Of a stretch of 64,000 nucleotides of DNA, positions 18,098 to 33,222 are shown one piece after another. The translations under genes were made by a program, and so were the position numbers. The stretch covers positions 1,132,234-1,196,233 of the forward strand of contig NZ_CM002285.1 in NCBI RefSeq assembly GCF_000497445.1, read 5' to 3'. The stretch's first letter is position 1; each line of letters starts with the position of its first letter. The stretch is from Streptomyces roseochromogenus subsp. oscitans DS 12.976 (GTDB taxonomy: Bacteria; Actinomycetota; Actinomycetes; Streptomycetales; Streptomycetaceae). The notes below the pieces were generated by a model, which saw only the letters and a program-made list of their open reading frames with translations, was not told the origin of the DNA and ran no database searches.

Positions 18098-20209
18098 TCA
18101 GACATCGATCCTGGACCGGTCGAGCGTGGCGGCGGAGCTGGTGATGAACTCCTTACGGGGAGCTACGTCGTTGCCCATCAGCAGGTCGAATACGCCTTCC
18201 GCGGCTTCCAGATCGGTGAGGTTGATGCGACGCAGGGTGCGGTGGCGCGGGTCCATCGTGGTCTCGGCCAGCTGGTCCGCGTCCATCTCGCCCAGACCCT
18301 TGTAGCGCTGGACCGAGTCCTTGTACCGGATGCCCTTGCTCTGGAACTCCATGAGCTTGTCGCGCAGTTCGCGGTCCGAGTACGTGTAGACGTACCTCTC
18401 CTGGCCCTTCCTGGGTTGAACGAGCTCGATGCGGTGCAGGGGCGGCACCGCGGCGAAGACCCGGCCGGCCTCGACCATGGGCCGCATGTAGCGGTGGAAC
18501 AGCGTCAGGAGCAGCGTCCGGATGTGGGAGCCGTCCACATCGGCGTCGGTCATCATGATGATCTTGCCGTAGCGGGCCGTGTCGATGTCGAAGGTGCGGC
18601 CCGACCCGGCTCCTATGACCTGGATGATCGCACCGCACTCGGCGTTCTTCAGCATGTCCGACACGGACGACCGCTGCACGTTGAGGATCTTGCCGCGGAT
18701 CGGCAGCAGGGCCTGGAACTCTGAGTTCCGGGCCAGCTTGGCCGTACCGAGCGCGGAGTCGCCCTCGACGATGAACAGCTCGCTGCGGTCGACGTCGTCG
18801 CTGCGGCAGTCGGCGAGCTTGGCCGGCAGGGACGAGGACTCCAGGGCCGACTTGCGGCGCTGCGCGTCCTTGTGCTGGCGGGCGGCGATGCGGGTGCGGG
18901 CCGCGGCGACGGCCTTCTCCATGACCACGCGGGCCTGCTGGGCCGCGTCGCGCTTGGTGGAGGTCAGGAACGCCTTGAGTTCTTTGCTGATCACGTTGTT
19001 CACGATGCGGCGGGCCGCCGAGGTGCCGAGGACCTCCTTGGTCTGGCCCTCGAACTGCGGCTCGGCCAGGCGCACGGTCACGACGGCGGTGAGGCCCTCC
19101 AGGGCGTCGTCCTTGGCGATGTCGTCCTCGGCGACGCGCAACAGCTTCTTGGCGCGCAGCACCTCGTTGAGCGTCTTGCCGACGGCCTGTTCGAAGCCAG
19201 CGACGTGGGTGCCGCCCTTGGGGGTGGCGATGATGTTGACGAAGGACCGCACCGTGGTGTCGTATCCGGTGCCCCAGCGCAGCGCGACGTCCACGCCGAG
19301 CTCTCGGGTGACCTCCGTGGGCGTCATCTGGCCGTGCTCGTCCAGGACCGGGACCGTCTCCTTGAAGGTGCCCTGTCCGCTGAAGCGGAGGATGTCGCAG
19401 ACCGGCGTGTCGCTCGCCAGGAACTCGCAGAACTCGCTGATGCCGCCGTCGAAACGGAAGGACTCCTCGCCCTTGCTGCCGCCCTCGCCGAGGCCGAACT
19501 CGTCGCGCACGACGATGGTCAGGCCGGGCACCAGGAAGGCCGTCTGGCGGGCACGCTGGTGCAGGTTCTCCAGAGAGAGCTTGGCGTCCTTGAGGAAGCT
19601 CTGGCGGTCGGCCCAGTAGCGCACGCGCGTGCCGGTCCGCGACTTGGGGATTTTGGTGGTCTGGCGCAGTCCCTGGGCGGGGGTGAAAGGGGCGTCGGGT
19701 CCGGGGCCGGTGTACGTGCCGGGTGTGCCGCGGCGGAAGCTGATGGCGTGAGTGCGGCCGTGGCGGTCGACCTCGACGTCCAGCCGGGCGGACAGCGCGT
19801 TGACCACGGAGGCGCCGACGCCGTGCAGGCCGCCGGAGGCGGCGTAGGAGCCGCCGCCGAATTTTCCGCCGGCGTGGAGTTTGGTGTAGGCGATCTCGAC
19901 TCCGGACAGGCCGGTGCGGGGTTCGGTGTCCACGGGGATGCCGCGGCCGTTGTCGGTGACTTCCACGGAGCCGTCGTCGTGGAGGATGACCTCGATGTAG
20001 TCGCAGGCGCCGGCCAGGGCCTCGTCGACGGCGTTGTCGATGATCTCCCACAGGCAGTGCATCAAGCCGCGGCTGTCGCTGGATCCGATGTACATGCCGG
20101 GGCGTTTGCGTACGGCTTCGAGTCCTTCGAGCACCATCAGGTGCCGTGCGGTGTAGTCGGAGCCGTCCTGAGGGCGGCTGCCGGCGGCCGGGGCGGGGAG
20201 TGTACTCAC
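18098..20209 (-). CDS. parY: Aminocoumarin-resistant topoisomerase IV subunit B (ParY(R))
   Basis: Second topoisomerase B subunit of the aminocoumarin clusters, providing a drug-tolerant ATPase for topoisomerase IV. GTG 20209 is chosen (AGGAGA site 7 nt upstream); the open frame to 20359 would overlap the end of gyrB and lacks a site. The 703-residue product has the GHKL ATPase elements ([44 protein letters not shown]), a transducer, and the TOPRIM motifs EGDSALGTAK and MMTDADVDGSHIRT. Note EGDSALG where GyrB has EGDSAGG. It is distinct from housekeeping GyrB and lies 79 bp after gyrB(R), probably cotranscribed. The same pair is known from clorobiocin and coumermycin producers. Convergent with purU. 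Confidence 0.92.
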   Translation of the reverse strand: MSTLPAPAAGSRPQDGSDYTARHLMVLEGLEAVRKRPGMYIGSSDSRGLMHCLWEIIDNAVDEALAGACDYIEVILHDDGSVEVTDNGRGIPVDTEPRTGLSGVEIAYTKLHAGGKFGGGSYAASGGLHGVGASVVNALSARLDVEVDRHGRTHAISFRRGTPGTYTGPGPDAPFTPAQGLRQTTKIPKSRTGTRVRYWADRQSFLKDAKLSLENLHQRARQTAFLVPGLTIVVRDEFGLGEGGSKGEESFRFDGGISEFCEFLASDTPVCDILRFSGQGTFKETVPVLDEHGQMTPTEVTRELGVDVALRWGTGYDTTVRSFVNIIATPKGGTHVAGFEQAVGKTLNEVLRAKKLLRVAEDDIAKDDALEGLTAVVTVRLAEPQFEGQTKEVLGTSAARRIVNNVISKELKAFLTSTKRDAAQQARVVMEKAVAAARTRIAARQHKDAQRRKSALESSSLPAKLADCRSDDVDRSELFIVEGDSALGTAKLARNSEFQALLPIRGKILNVQRSSVSDMLKNAECGAIIQVIGAGSGRTFDIDTARYGKIIMMTDADVDGSHIRTLLLTLFHRYMRPMVEAGRVFAAVPPLHRIELVQPRKGQERYVYTYSDRELRDKLMEFQSKGIRYKDSVQRYKGLGEMDADQLAETTMDPRHRTLRRINLTDLEAAEGVFDLLMGNDVAPRKEFITSSAATLDRSRIDV

Positions 20210-20288
20210 GCAGTGCTCTCCTGGGCAACAGAGGGTAGTGGCGGGGCTTCTGGTCACGCGTCCGAGAGGGCGGGAGCAGTGCCCAGGG

Positions 20289-23436
<3,148 letters not shown>

Positions 23437-23440
<4 letters not shown>

Positions 23441-24033
23441 CGACGAGTCAACGCCGTTAACGCCTGACAGGCCGCATAGCTGGGCAACAAGCCCGAATCC
23501 CGGGCCTCGGAGAGCAAGAGCGCGTCCTGGTCACGGGCGGAGAGCAGCGGGGTCCCGGCGGGCCAGTTGATGGCCAATTCAGGATCGAGCGGGTGCACAC
23601 CATGCTCGGATGCCGGGTTGTAGGTCTGCGAACACAGATAACACAGCGTGGCCTCGTCTGAGATCGCGCAGAAGCCGTGTCCGATGCCTTCCGAGAGGTA
23701 GACGGCACGACGGCTGACATCGTCGAGTCGGGTACCTTCCCAGCGCCCGTAAGTCGACGAGCCGACGCGTAGGTCCACCACCACGTCGAACACCGCGCCG
23801 CGCACACACGTCACGTACTTGGCCTGCCCCGGCGGCACATCGGCGAAGTGAATGCCGCGCAGCACGCCGCGAGCGGATACCGACAGATTGGCCTGGGCCA
23901 GCCGCAGTGGGCGGCCGACCTCTGCGGCAAACCGGTCGACGCAGTACCAGTCCAGGAAGACCCCGCGCGCATCGGCGTGCTGCCTAGGGGTGATCTCCCA
24001 GACACCCTCGATACCGAGCGGGCGCAGTTTCAC
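23437..24033 (-). CDS. cloW: dTDP-4-keto-6-deoxyglucose 3,5-epimerase-type enzyme (CloW)
   Basis: RmlC-family epimerase acting on dTDP-4-keto-6-deoxyglucose in formation of the noviose-type sugar. The 198-residue cupin shows [21 protein letters not shown] (catalytic His), [18 protein letters not shown], and [23 protein letters not shown] near the active-site Tyr. The start is GTG 24033, overlapping the cloV stop as GTGA, so translation is coupled. It is the last secure gene of the operon cloS-T-U-V-W, read leftward. In the NovW family the outcome is described as mainly 3-epimerisation, which this sequence alone cannot decide. Confidence 0.93.
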
Positions 24034-24920
24034 GACACCTTCAACTCCTTCAACTCCCTCTCGGCGAGCAGGTCGAGGAGATATTGGCCGTAGCCGCTCT
24101 TGAGCAATGGGCGGCTGAGTTCCCGCAACTGGTCATTCTCAATGAGGCCGCAGCGCCAGGCGACCTCTTCCACGCAGCCGATCTTGAGGCCCTGTCGTTC
24201 TTCAACCACACGCACGTACTCCGATGCCTGGACCAAGGAGGTGAACGTTCCCGTGTCCAGCCAGGCGGTACCCCGGTCGAGTGCGGTCACCCGCAACTGA
24301 CCCCACCTCAGATACGTTTCGTTGACGGCGGTGATCTCCAGCTCGCCACGCTCACTCGGCACCAGGCCGCGAGCGACCTCCACCACCCGGTTGTCGTAAA
24401 AGTACAACCCCGGCACGGCGTACCGCGACTTGGGATCGGCCGGCTTCTCCTCTATGGAGACGGCCATACCGGCCTCGTCGAACTCCACTACTGCGTAGGC
24501 TGTGGGGTCGGCGACGACGTAGGCAAAGATCCGCCCCCCGACGGGGTCGCTGTACTCACGCAGCCGAGTCCCCAGGCCCCCGCCATGGAAGATGTTGTCC
24601 CCGAGAACCAAGGCCACCGACTGGTCGCCAATGAACTCGGCACCTAGGACAAACGCCTGCGCGATACCCTCGGGCTGCTCTTGGACAGCGTACTCAAGGC
24701 GCAGGCCCAGTTGCGAGCCGTCGCCGAGGAGATGGCGGAACTGGCGCTGGTCTTCGGGGCGCGTGATCACCAGTATCTCCCGTATGCCAGCCATCATCAG
24801 CGTGGTCAGCGGGTAGTAGATCATCGGCTTGTCGAAGACCGGTATCAACTGCTTGGAAACAGCCCGGGTGACCGGCCACAGCCTGGAGCCGGTACCGCCC
24901 GCAAGAAGGATTCCCCGCAT
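24030..24920 (-). CDS. cloV: Glucose-1-phosphate thymidylyltransferase (CloV)
   Basis: Activates glucose 1-phosphate with dTTP to dTDP-glucose, the first step of the deoxysugar branch. Start ATG 24920 gives [18 protein letters not shown] directly at the nucleotide-binding signature; the longer frame adds ten unrelated residues. The 296-residue length is typical of RmlA. Other signatures are [52 protein letters not shown] and GTAWLDTGT. The stop overlaps the start of cloW. About 110 bp separate it from cloU. Confidence 0.96.
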   Translation of the reverse strand: MRGILLAGGTGSRLWPVTRAVSKQLIPVFDKPMIYYPLTTLMMAGIREILVITRPEDQRQFRHLLGDGSQLGLRLEYAVQEQPEGIAQAFVLGAEFIGDQSVALVLGDNIFHGGGLGTRLREYSDPVGGRIFAYVVADPTAYAVVEFDEAGMAVSIEEKPADPKSRYAVPGLYFYDNRVVEVARGLVPSERGELEITAVNETYLRWGQLRVTALDRGTAWLDTGTFTSLVQASEYVRVVEERQGLKIGCVEEVAWRCGLIENDQLRELSRPLLKSGYGQYLLDLLAERELKELKVS

Positions 24921-25031
24921 CGCGTCCAAGGGACGGACACCGAAATGCACCGGCAGCCCTGTCCCTTCGTCCCCCCTTCCGACCTTCTCGCCACGTGGAA
25001 CGGGATCACCGCAGCCGACACCGTGGCCACG

Positions 25032-26282
25032 TCACAACGCCGACTCCGCCGATATCACGCGTGGTTCGGGTATGGGAACAATAAAACGGCCGCCGTTTTC
25101 CAGAAACGACTTCTCCTTGCTGATGATCTCCGGCGCGTAGTTCCAGGCCAACAGCAGGTAGTAGTCCGGTACATGGTCGCCTGCCTGTTCCGGTGACCAG
25201 ATCGGAATTCTGGACCCTGGTAGGATTTTTCCCTGTTTCAGAGCTGTTGTGTCACTACAGAACCGGATCTCCTGATGCCCCAGCCCGCATGCGGCGAGCA
25301 GTGCACTGCCTTTAGTTGGTGCGCCGTATCCAGCCACTGACTTGCCCTCTGCCACCACGCCGCATACCAGTTCTCGGATCTGTGCGCGAACTCGTTCCGT
25401 ACGCTCGGCGAATTTCCGGTATGTTCCCTCCTCTGCGATGCCCTGGCTTCGTTCTTCCGCGAGCATCTCGGCAACAGCGGGCCGCACCTCATAGCCGGCG
25501 GTGGTCGGGGCGGCGAAGACCACGATCGAGCCGCCGTGCACATCGGCTGTGTGTACGTCCACGACGCGAAGGCCGTGCGACTCGAACAGCCTGCACAGCG
25601 AGCCAAGCGAAAAGTAGGAAAGGTGTTCGTGAAAGATGGTGTCGAACTGATTGTTTGCGAGCAGTTCGACTAGATAGGGAACTTCCACGAAGAACAGGCC
25701 ATCAGGCGCCAGCAGGGCGGAGACTCCGTTGAGGACTTCGTGAATGTCGTGGATGTGGGCGAAACATTGGCGCCCGTAAACCAGTCGCGCCGGACCATGT
25801 CCACTCGCGATCTCCTGGCCGACTTCGGTGATGAAACCAGCAGGAATCGTTTCCACGCCGCGGCCGTTGGCGATGTCGGCGAGATTGCGCGCAGGATCAA
25901 CGCCAAGCACCCGCATGCCGGCCTGCTGGAACAGCTGCAGGTGAGCGCCGGTGTTACTGCCGAACTCCACGACGAGATCTCCATCGGTCAGACCGATCCA
26001 CCCGATACACAGTTCGACGAGCTGCCGCATGTGCTGGATGATCGAGCCTGCGTCCGAGGCGACATAACGATAGTGCCCGAAAAGGACATCCGGTTCGATG
26101 ACATGACGCAGTGTCATCAGCCAGCATTTCCGGCACACGACGACATCCAGCGGGAACAGAGTCTCGCCCCCTGGGGCGTCTTCCTTGCCGAGCAGGTTTC
26201 CGGCCAGTGGTGTCGATCCGAACGAGACCACATCAAGCCAATCGTTGTGCCCGCACACCCGGCACTTGTTGATGGGCCGCAC
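25032..26282 (-). CDS. cloU: dTDP-4-keto-6-deoxyhexose C-methyltransferase (CloU)
   Basis: SAM-dependent enzyme adding the C-5 methyl group of the noviose-type sugar. It has an N-terminal cysteine cluster typical of sugar C-methyltransferases (CRVCGHND, CRKCWLMTL), a SAM site (LVVEFGSNTGAHL, about 110-122), a central block (FFVEVPYLVELLANNQFDTIFHEHLSYFS, here split by a few residues) and the C-terminal domain VAGYGAPTKGSALL. I prefer GTG 26282 (VRPINKCRVCG, 416 residues) because the frame upstream to 26369 is unlike the family; the ribosome site is weak, so the start is less certain than the identity. It sits between cloT and cloV. Confidence 0.92.
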   Translation of the reverse strand: MRPINKCRVCGHNDWLDVVSFGSTPLAGNLLGKEDAPGGETLFPLDVVVCRKCWLMTLRHVIEPDVLFGHYRYVASDAGSIIQHMRQLVELCIGWIGLTDGDLVVEFGSNTGAHLQLFQQAGMRVLGVDPARNLADIANGRGVETIPAGFITEVGQEIASGHGPARLVYGRQCFAHIHDIHEVLNGVSALLAPDGLFFVEVPYLVELLANNQFDTIFHEHLSYFSLGSLCRLFESHGLRVVDVHTADVHGGSIVVFAAPTTAGYEVRPAVAEMLAEERSQGIAEEGTYRKFAERTERVRAQIRELVCGVVAEGKSVAGYGAPTKGSALLAACGLGHQEIRFCSDTTALKQGKILPGSRIPIWSPEQAGDHVPDYYLLLAWNYAPEIISKEKSFLENGGRFIVPIPEPRVISAESAL

Positions 26283-26519
26283 GATGTCCTGCAACTCTTC
26301 CTCCCCCTCACGGGATGCAAACCGCCGGTCTTGGGCAGTCGATTCCTCACCTGCAAGAACTGCTAACAAAATGGATCTTGGAATCTTGGAATAGGTTGAC
26401 CAAAGAGCAGGTGTCGCTGACCGGCGGCAGCATCACCCAACTCACGCCGCCGACCGCGGCGCATCCGCTGGGAGATCCGTGACGACATCCACGAAGTGTT
26501 CCGCCGCCTGGTTGCGCCA

Positions 26520-27530
26520 TCATCTGCCGGCGTCGCTGGGTGAACCTGTCGCTTTGTCAGGATTCTTGAGCGGCTCCCACCAACCACGGTGAGTGCGGTA
26601 CCACTCCACTGTCTCCGCCAGCCCCTCCGCGAACGCGACACGAGGTGAGAAACCGAGTTCCGTACGAATTTTGGCGGTTTCCAGGGAATAGCGGAGATCA
26701 TGCCCCAGCCTGTCCGGAACATGCCGCACCATGTCCCAGCCGACACCACAGGCAGCGAGGATGTGTTCGGCCAGTTCGAGGTTGGTCAACTCGATGCCAC
26801 CGCCGATGTGGTAAACCTCCCCGGGCCGACCACCGAGGAGCACCAACTGGATGGCGCGGCAGTGGTCCGACACGTGCAGCCACTGACGGCGGTTGCGGCC
26901 ATCGCCGTACACCGGAACCTGCTGCCCGTCCAGGATATTGGTCGTGAACAGCGGGATCAGCTTTTCCGGATACTGGTACGGACCATAATTGTTGGTGCAT
27001 CTGGTGACCACTACGTCGAGCCGCCGGGTCCGGTGCCAGGCCAGCGCCAGCAGATCTCCCGCCGCCTTGGCTGCCGCGTACGGTGCGTTCGGGGCTACCG
27101 GGGACACCTCGGTCCAGGCGCCCTCGGGAATCGATCCATACACCTCGTCGGTCGAGATGTGAACGAACCGTCCAAGTCGGTGACGGGAGGCTGCTTCCAG
27201 CAGCACCTGCGTGCCCAGTGCGTTCGTACGGACAAACGATGCGGCACTGTCGATCGAGCGATCCACATGTGTCTCGGCAGCGAAGTGCACGATCGCGTCG
27301 TGTCCGGCCACCACATCGTCTACCAGGCCCCGATCACAGATGTCGCCTTGCACGAACCGGTAATTCGGAAGGTCCGCGATCGGTGCCAGGTTGAGCTCAT
27401 TGCCGGAATACGTCAACTTGTCCAGAACGGTGATATGAGTTCCCGATGAACCCGGCAGAACGCCACGCAAGGTAGCCCGGACGAACTCCGAGCCGATGAA
27501 GCCGGCACCGCCCGTCACCAGAAGTCGCAT
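26520..27530 (-). CDS. cloT: dTDP-glucose 4,6-dehydratase (CloT)
   Basis: Converts dTDP-glucose to dTDP-4-keto-6-deoxyglucose. The short-chain dehydrogenase fold is clear: TGGAGFIGSEFVR near the N-terminus, the catalytic HISTDEVYGS block and YAAAKAAGDLL (Tyr-x3-Lys) about residue 150, then RCTNNYGPYQYPEKLIPLF, a signature of this dehydratase. ATG 27530 is preferred to 27539 because AAAGGAG is 9 nt upstream of it and would be too close to the other. The 336 residues are normal. It follows cloS after a 33-bp gap; its product feeds CloW, CloU and CloS. Confidence 0.95.
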   Translation of the reverse strand: MRLLVTGGAGFIGSEFVRATLRGVLPGSSGTHITVLDKLTYSGNELNLAPIADLPNYRFVQGDICDRGLVDDVVAGHDAIVHFAAETHVDRSIDSAASFVRTNALGTQVLLEAASRHRLGRFVHISTDEVYGSIPEGAWTEVSPVAPNAPYAAAKAAGDLLALAWHRTRRLDVVVTRCTNNYGPYQYPEKLIPLFTTNILDGQQVPVYGDGRNRRQWLHVSDHCRAIQLVLLGGRPGEVYHIGGGIELTNLELAEHILAACGVGWDMVRHVPDRLGHDLRYSLETAKIRTELGFSPRVAFAEGLAETVEWYRTHRGWWEPLKNPDKATGSPSDAGR

Positions 27531-27563
27531 CCGCGGCATCTCCTTTCTCTTACTCTAGGAATA

Positions 27564-28430
27564 TTACGATTCACCGTCAACCAGAAGGGGAAACGACTGC
27601 GTCAGAGCGGTAGCCCAATGCCGAATCGGCGTCAGCCCGACCTCGCGCCAGGCAGCATGCCCCAACACCGTGTACCGGGGCCGCAGTTCGCCACCGGCGA
27701 CTTGGTCGCTGCGCACCGGGCGGATGCGTCCGGGATCCGCACCGAGCAACCGGAAGACCATCCGGGCGATGTCGTACCAAGTGGTCTCACCTGAGCTCGT
27801 TCCGTGGAACACGCCGGATGCGCCCTGCCGAACGAGTGCCACGATCTGTTGTGCCAAATCCACGGTCCACGTTGGCTGGCCCCACTGATCGTCCACCACG
27901 TCCACCGTCTTGCGCATCTGCTCCAGCCGGACCATCTTGCGAATGAAGTTCGTGCCATGTCGCCCGTAAAGCCAGGCGGTTCGTACGATCGTCCCGTCGT
28001 CTGGCAGCAACTCGAGCACAGCCTGCTCGCCGGCCAGCTTTGTCCGGCCGTACGCGTTGATCGGACTGGTGGCCGCACTTTCGGCATAGGGCTGGCAACT
28101 CGTGCCATCGAAAACATAATCAGTGGAGAGGTGGACCAACCGTATCGATCGATCGCTGCATATCGAAGCAAGCTCTCTGACCCCTCTTCCGTTGATAAGA
28201 AGGGCCTCCGATTCACTGACCTCCGCTTCAGGGAATCGCGTCCACGCTGCGCAATTGACAATCGTCGTCGGTTGATACCTGGAGACAACGGCTCGGACTG
28301 AAAAGCGGTCGGTGATGTCGAGATCCTGTCGAGTGACAGCAACCACTGATTCGTTCAACCCTTGCAAAACCCCCACTAAATCTCGCCCGAGCATTCCTGC
28401 CGCACCAGTAACTAACCACCGATTCACCAT
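27564..28430 (-). CDS. cloS: dTDP-4-keto-6-deoxyhexose reductase (CloS)
   Basis: RmlD-type reductase catalysing the final 4-ketoreduction to the activated noviose-type sugar. ATG 28430 gives 288 residues and begins at the nucleotide site VTGAAGMLGRDLV; the open frame beyond it covers unrelated DNA. Other motifs are VNCAAWTRFPEAE, RLVHLSTDYVFDG, INAYGRTKLAGEQAV (Tyr-x3-Lys) and TAWLYG. It is the first gene of the sugar operon. The upstream gap to cloR contains an IS1380-type relic, so the operon promoter is probably between 28431 and the relic, or within it. Confidence 0.93.
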   Translation of the reverse strand: MVNRWLVTGAAGMLGRDLVGVLQGLNESVVAVTRQDLDITDRFSVRAVVSRYQPTTIVNCAAWTRFPEAEVSESEALLINGRGVRELASICSDRSIRLVHLSTDYVFDGTSCQPYAESAATSPINAYGRTKLAGEQAVLELLPDDGTIVRTAWLYGRHGTNFIRKMVRLEQMRKTVDVVDDQWGQPTWTVDLAQQIVALVRQGASGVFHGTSSGETTWYDIARMVFRLLGADPGRIRPVRSDQVAGGELRPRYTVLGHAAWREVGLTPIRHWATALTQSFPLLVDGES

Positions 28431-28489
28431 GTGAGCTTCCAGCTCCGCCGCGTTGGTTGTCAAGACGAATGAGGCAGTGGGTGGTTTCG

Positions 28490-29110
28490 TTGTTTCACTG
28501 TGAATTGGGCTGACCGGGGCGCTGTCGACGGCGCTGGCCCGACGCGGCCGGTCTTCGGCGCGGTCGCCTCTCACTCCACCGTATGGCGGGCGCTGAACCA
28601 AGCCGACGAGCAGGGGCTTTCCCGGGCTTCTCCCACCAGCTGATCGACTGGATCGCCTGCGCGGGCGACCGTCAGAGCCCCACGTTCCGCTGGGAGTACT
28701 CCGTCGGCTGGGCCTTCACCGCACACGAACAGGCCGCCATCGAGATGTGCGACAAGCAGGGCCTGTGGCGGCCGGCCAGCGGCGGCCCAGATGGCGGCGT
28801 ACGCGAGAACGCGTTCGTCGCTGACATCACCGCTCTGCTCGGCGACCTGCCTGGCCGGCCGCCGGCACCACCGGGTGATCGCCTGCAAGGAACCCCTCCA
28901 CCCCAGCTACGCGGCTTCCGGGACCGGCCTGTTGCCCTCGCCCGAGTTGGACGTCAACGCCGCCTGGCTCACCGCCACCACCCCTGCCGCCGATCTCAGC
29001 TGCTGACTCCAACTCCTCGCCCTGGACAGCGAGATGACCAGGGCCACGCGGAAGACGCTGCGCTACCCCATCCTGCGGCATCGCGATTTACAAGCCCCCC
29101 GGCCGGCCCA
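28490..29110 (+). pseudogene. IS1380-family transposase relic between cloR and cloS
   Basis: Plus-strand fragments in more than one frame resemble IS1380 transposases: FGAVASHSTVWRALNQADEQG at the left, RWEYSVGWAFTAHEQAAIEM in the middle, GGVRENAFVADITALLGDL, and after a frame change HHRVIACKEPLHPSYAA. The catalytic C-terminal part and the ends of the element are missing. It fills most of the 830-bp gap and is transcribed against the cluster genes. It has no coding role now. Confidence 0.65.
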
Positions 29111-29259
29111 GAGTCCTCGCCGCATTGACACTCGCCTGCGGCTGGGCAGACCGTGCTCGTAGCCTGGATTCTCCACGCTCACCGGCGTCCTTACGTTCTG
29201 TGGTGCGGTCCCCCGGGCTGACCGCGTAGTTCGGCCCGGGCAATGTGACGTCGGCAGCC

Positions 29260-31399
<2,140 letters not shown>

Positions 31400-31880
31400 C
31401 GACGGAATTCCGTGCCTGCCACGCAGGCATCAGCCATCCCCGCCGGGCTGGGTCAACTCGCCGGCTCCGGTCCGGCCCGCCCGAAGAACTGCCCGGCCTA
31501 CGGGCCCGGCTGTCCCGCCTGCCCGACCCCCGCCACCGGGGTCGCCGTCACCCGCTGCCGTACGTCCCGGCCCTGGCCGCCTGCGCGGTCCTGGTAGGAG
31601 CGAAGTCCCTCACCGCGATCCCCGAGTGAGCCGACGACGCCTGTGAACAGCTCTTTCTCCGCTGCGGGGCCATGCTGCGCGAACCGCACCGGCCCTACCG
31701 GGCGCCCAGCGAGGTGACTGCGCGCCGGGTACTGCAGCGCATCGACGGCGATGCGCTCGATGCGGCGATCGGCGGCCGGCTCACCGCCGGCGCGGACTCC
31801 GCCAAGCTGCCGTTCCCGCACGCCGGCCAGGCGCTACCGATGCCACCGATGTCGACGGGCGCGGCCGACGCACCATCAAC
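31400..31880 (+). pseudogene. ISAs1-family transposase relic between cloQ and cloP
   Basis: A plus frame resembles the N-terminal part of ISAs1 transposases: ELPGLRARLSRLPDPRHRGRRH, then PLPYVPALAACAVLVGAKSLTAIPE, a stop, and in the same frame ADDACEQLFLRCG and YRAPSEVTARRVLQRIDGDALDAAIGG (given in part). The in-frame stop at about 31627 and lack of the DDE domain show it is dead. Like the IS1380 relic it points against the cluster's direction of transcription. Confidence 0.65.
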
Positions 31881-32064
31881 CGCTGCGCGGCGGCCTGTTC
31901 TCGTGTCCCCGCTCGGTGGTCCAGCATGCCCGAGGCATCCAGCCACGCCTCCCACCGGGACCACATCTCGGGTGCGTGGGACCCCGTGATCCGGCGCGAA
32001 AACCCGTCAATCACCATGCCCGGCAACCGAAACCAGCATCCCGCATTGATCAACTCGCTGTGGA

Positions 32065-32898
32065 CTACCGGGTACGCTGCCAGTAGACACCGTCGCGGTC
32101 GATCCTGATCAGTTCGTCGGCGATGTCGAACCTCGCGCGGTATTCGTCCACCGCGTCTTTGCACGGCGGGCACATCAGGTAGTCGTCCACGATGACGTAG
32201 CCACCGACCGACACCTTCGGGTAGAGATTGGTCAAGGTGTCCCAAGTAGACTCATACAGATCCCCGTCCATTCGCAGCACGGCGAGCGCGTCGATCGGCG
32301 CAGTGGGCAGGGTGTCCTTGAACCAGCCGGGGAGGAACCGGACCTGCTCGTCGAGCAGGTCGTAGTTGCGGAAGTTGCGCCGGACCTCGTCCTCGGACAC
32401 CGCGAGCACGGCATTGTGCCGATGCAGCGCCATCCTCCGGTCACCGGGATAGCCGTCCGCACCGACGTCAGGAATGCCCTGGAAGGAGTCGGCGACCCAC
32501 ACAGTGCGGTCGCGCACGTCGTGGGCGCGCAGGATTCCCCGCATAAAGATGCACGCTCCACCACGCCACACCCCGGTTTCCGCGAGGTCACCGGGGATAT
32601 TGTTGCCAATAACGTCTTCGACACATTGCTGAATGTTTTCGAGGCGTTTGATTCCGATCATCGTGTGCGCGTTGGCCGGCCAGTCCCGCCCCTCATTGCG
32701 GACCTCTTCCCGGTACGTTGCATCGTCATGAGAGAAGTTTTGCCGGTGTGCGGGATCCTCGTACACAGTCCCGGCCAGCACCTTCTTCATGAGGTTCAGA
32801 TACAGCCATGAGCCGCTGCTTGTGCCTTGTGTAGGTCCTTCGGGCTGAGCTTGCAATGAATTGTCTGCCACGCTGACCACGATAGGTGTCACTTCCAT
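32065..32898 (-). CDS. cloP: Sugar O-methyltransferase (CloP)
   Basis: TylF/MycF-family SAM-dependent methyltransferase; by homology to NovP it methylates the 4-OH of the deoxysugar after its attachment. ATG 32898 gives 277 residues. Motifs: LYLNLMKKVLAGTVYEDP at the N-terminus, IPGDLAETGVWRGGACIFMRG (SAM site), VADSFQGIPD, the metal-binding Asp block VLRMDGDLYESTWDTL and VIVDDYLMCPPC. A shorter start inside (GTG before SVADNS) is possible. It stands alone between relic-filled gaps, with the halogenase gene upstream on the same strand. Confidence 0.92.
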   Translation of the reverse strand: MEVTPIVVSVADNSLQAQPEGPTQGTSSGSWLYLNLMKKVLAGTVYEDPAHRQNFSHDDATYREEVRNEGRDWPANAHTMIGIKRLENIQQCVEDVIGNNIPGDLAETGVWRGGACIFMRGILRAHDVRDRTVWVADSFQGIPDVGADGYPGDRRMALHRHNAVLAVSEDEVRRNFRNYDLLDEQVRFLPGWFKDTLPTAPIDALAVLRMDGDLYESTWDTLTNLYPKVSVGGYVIVDDYLMCPPCKDAVDEYRARFDIADELIRIDRDGVYWQRTR

Positions 32899-33222
32899 TC
32901 GGGTCCAGTGCCTCGACTCAGAAGGTTGACGAGGAAATGCGGTTGGCCAGTTGCGCCGGAGGTGCATGACATGAATGCGTGCGGGACTACGTGGTCGATC
33001 AAAGCGAAATCTGGCCGCCCGGCCGATTTACCACCACACGCGAGCGTCCACCGAACATCACCGAACGAAGTGCGACAGGATCTGGAGCCGACCACACCTG
33101 ATCGTCGGCTGTCTGCCGGCCACCGGTCTGGATCTCAACGGGCTGATCCACGAACCGGATATCGCAGATTCAACCTGAGTACTGGAAGCCTTCGGGCGAG
33201 AAGTCCTCGTCACGTACCGCGC
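32899..33222. other. Gap between halogenase and cloP, no gene seen
   Basis: Short frames on both strands lack starts and family features. The region may hold a promoter for cloP. No stem-loop strong enough to call a terminator was found. Confidence 0.4.
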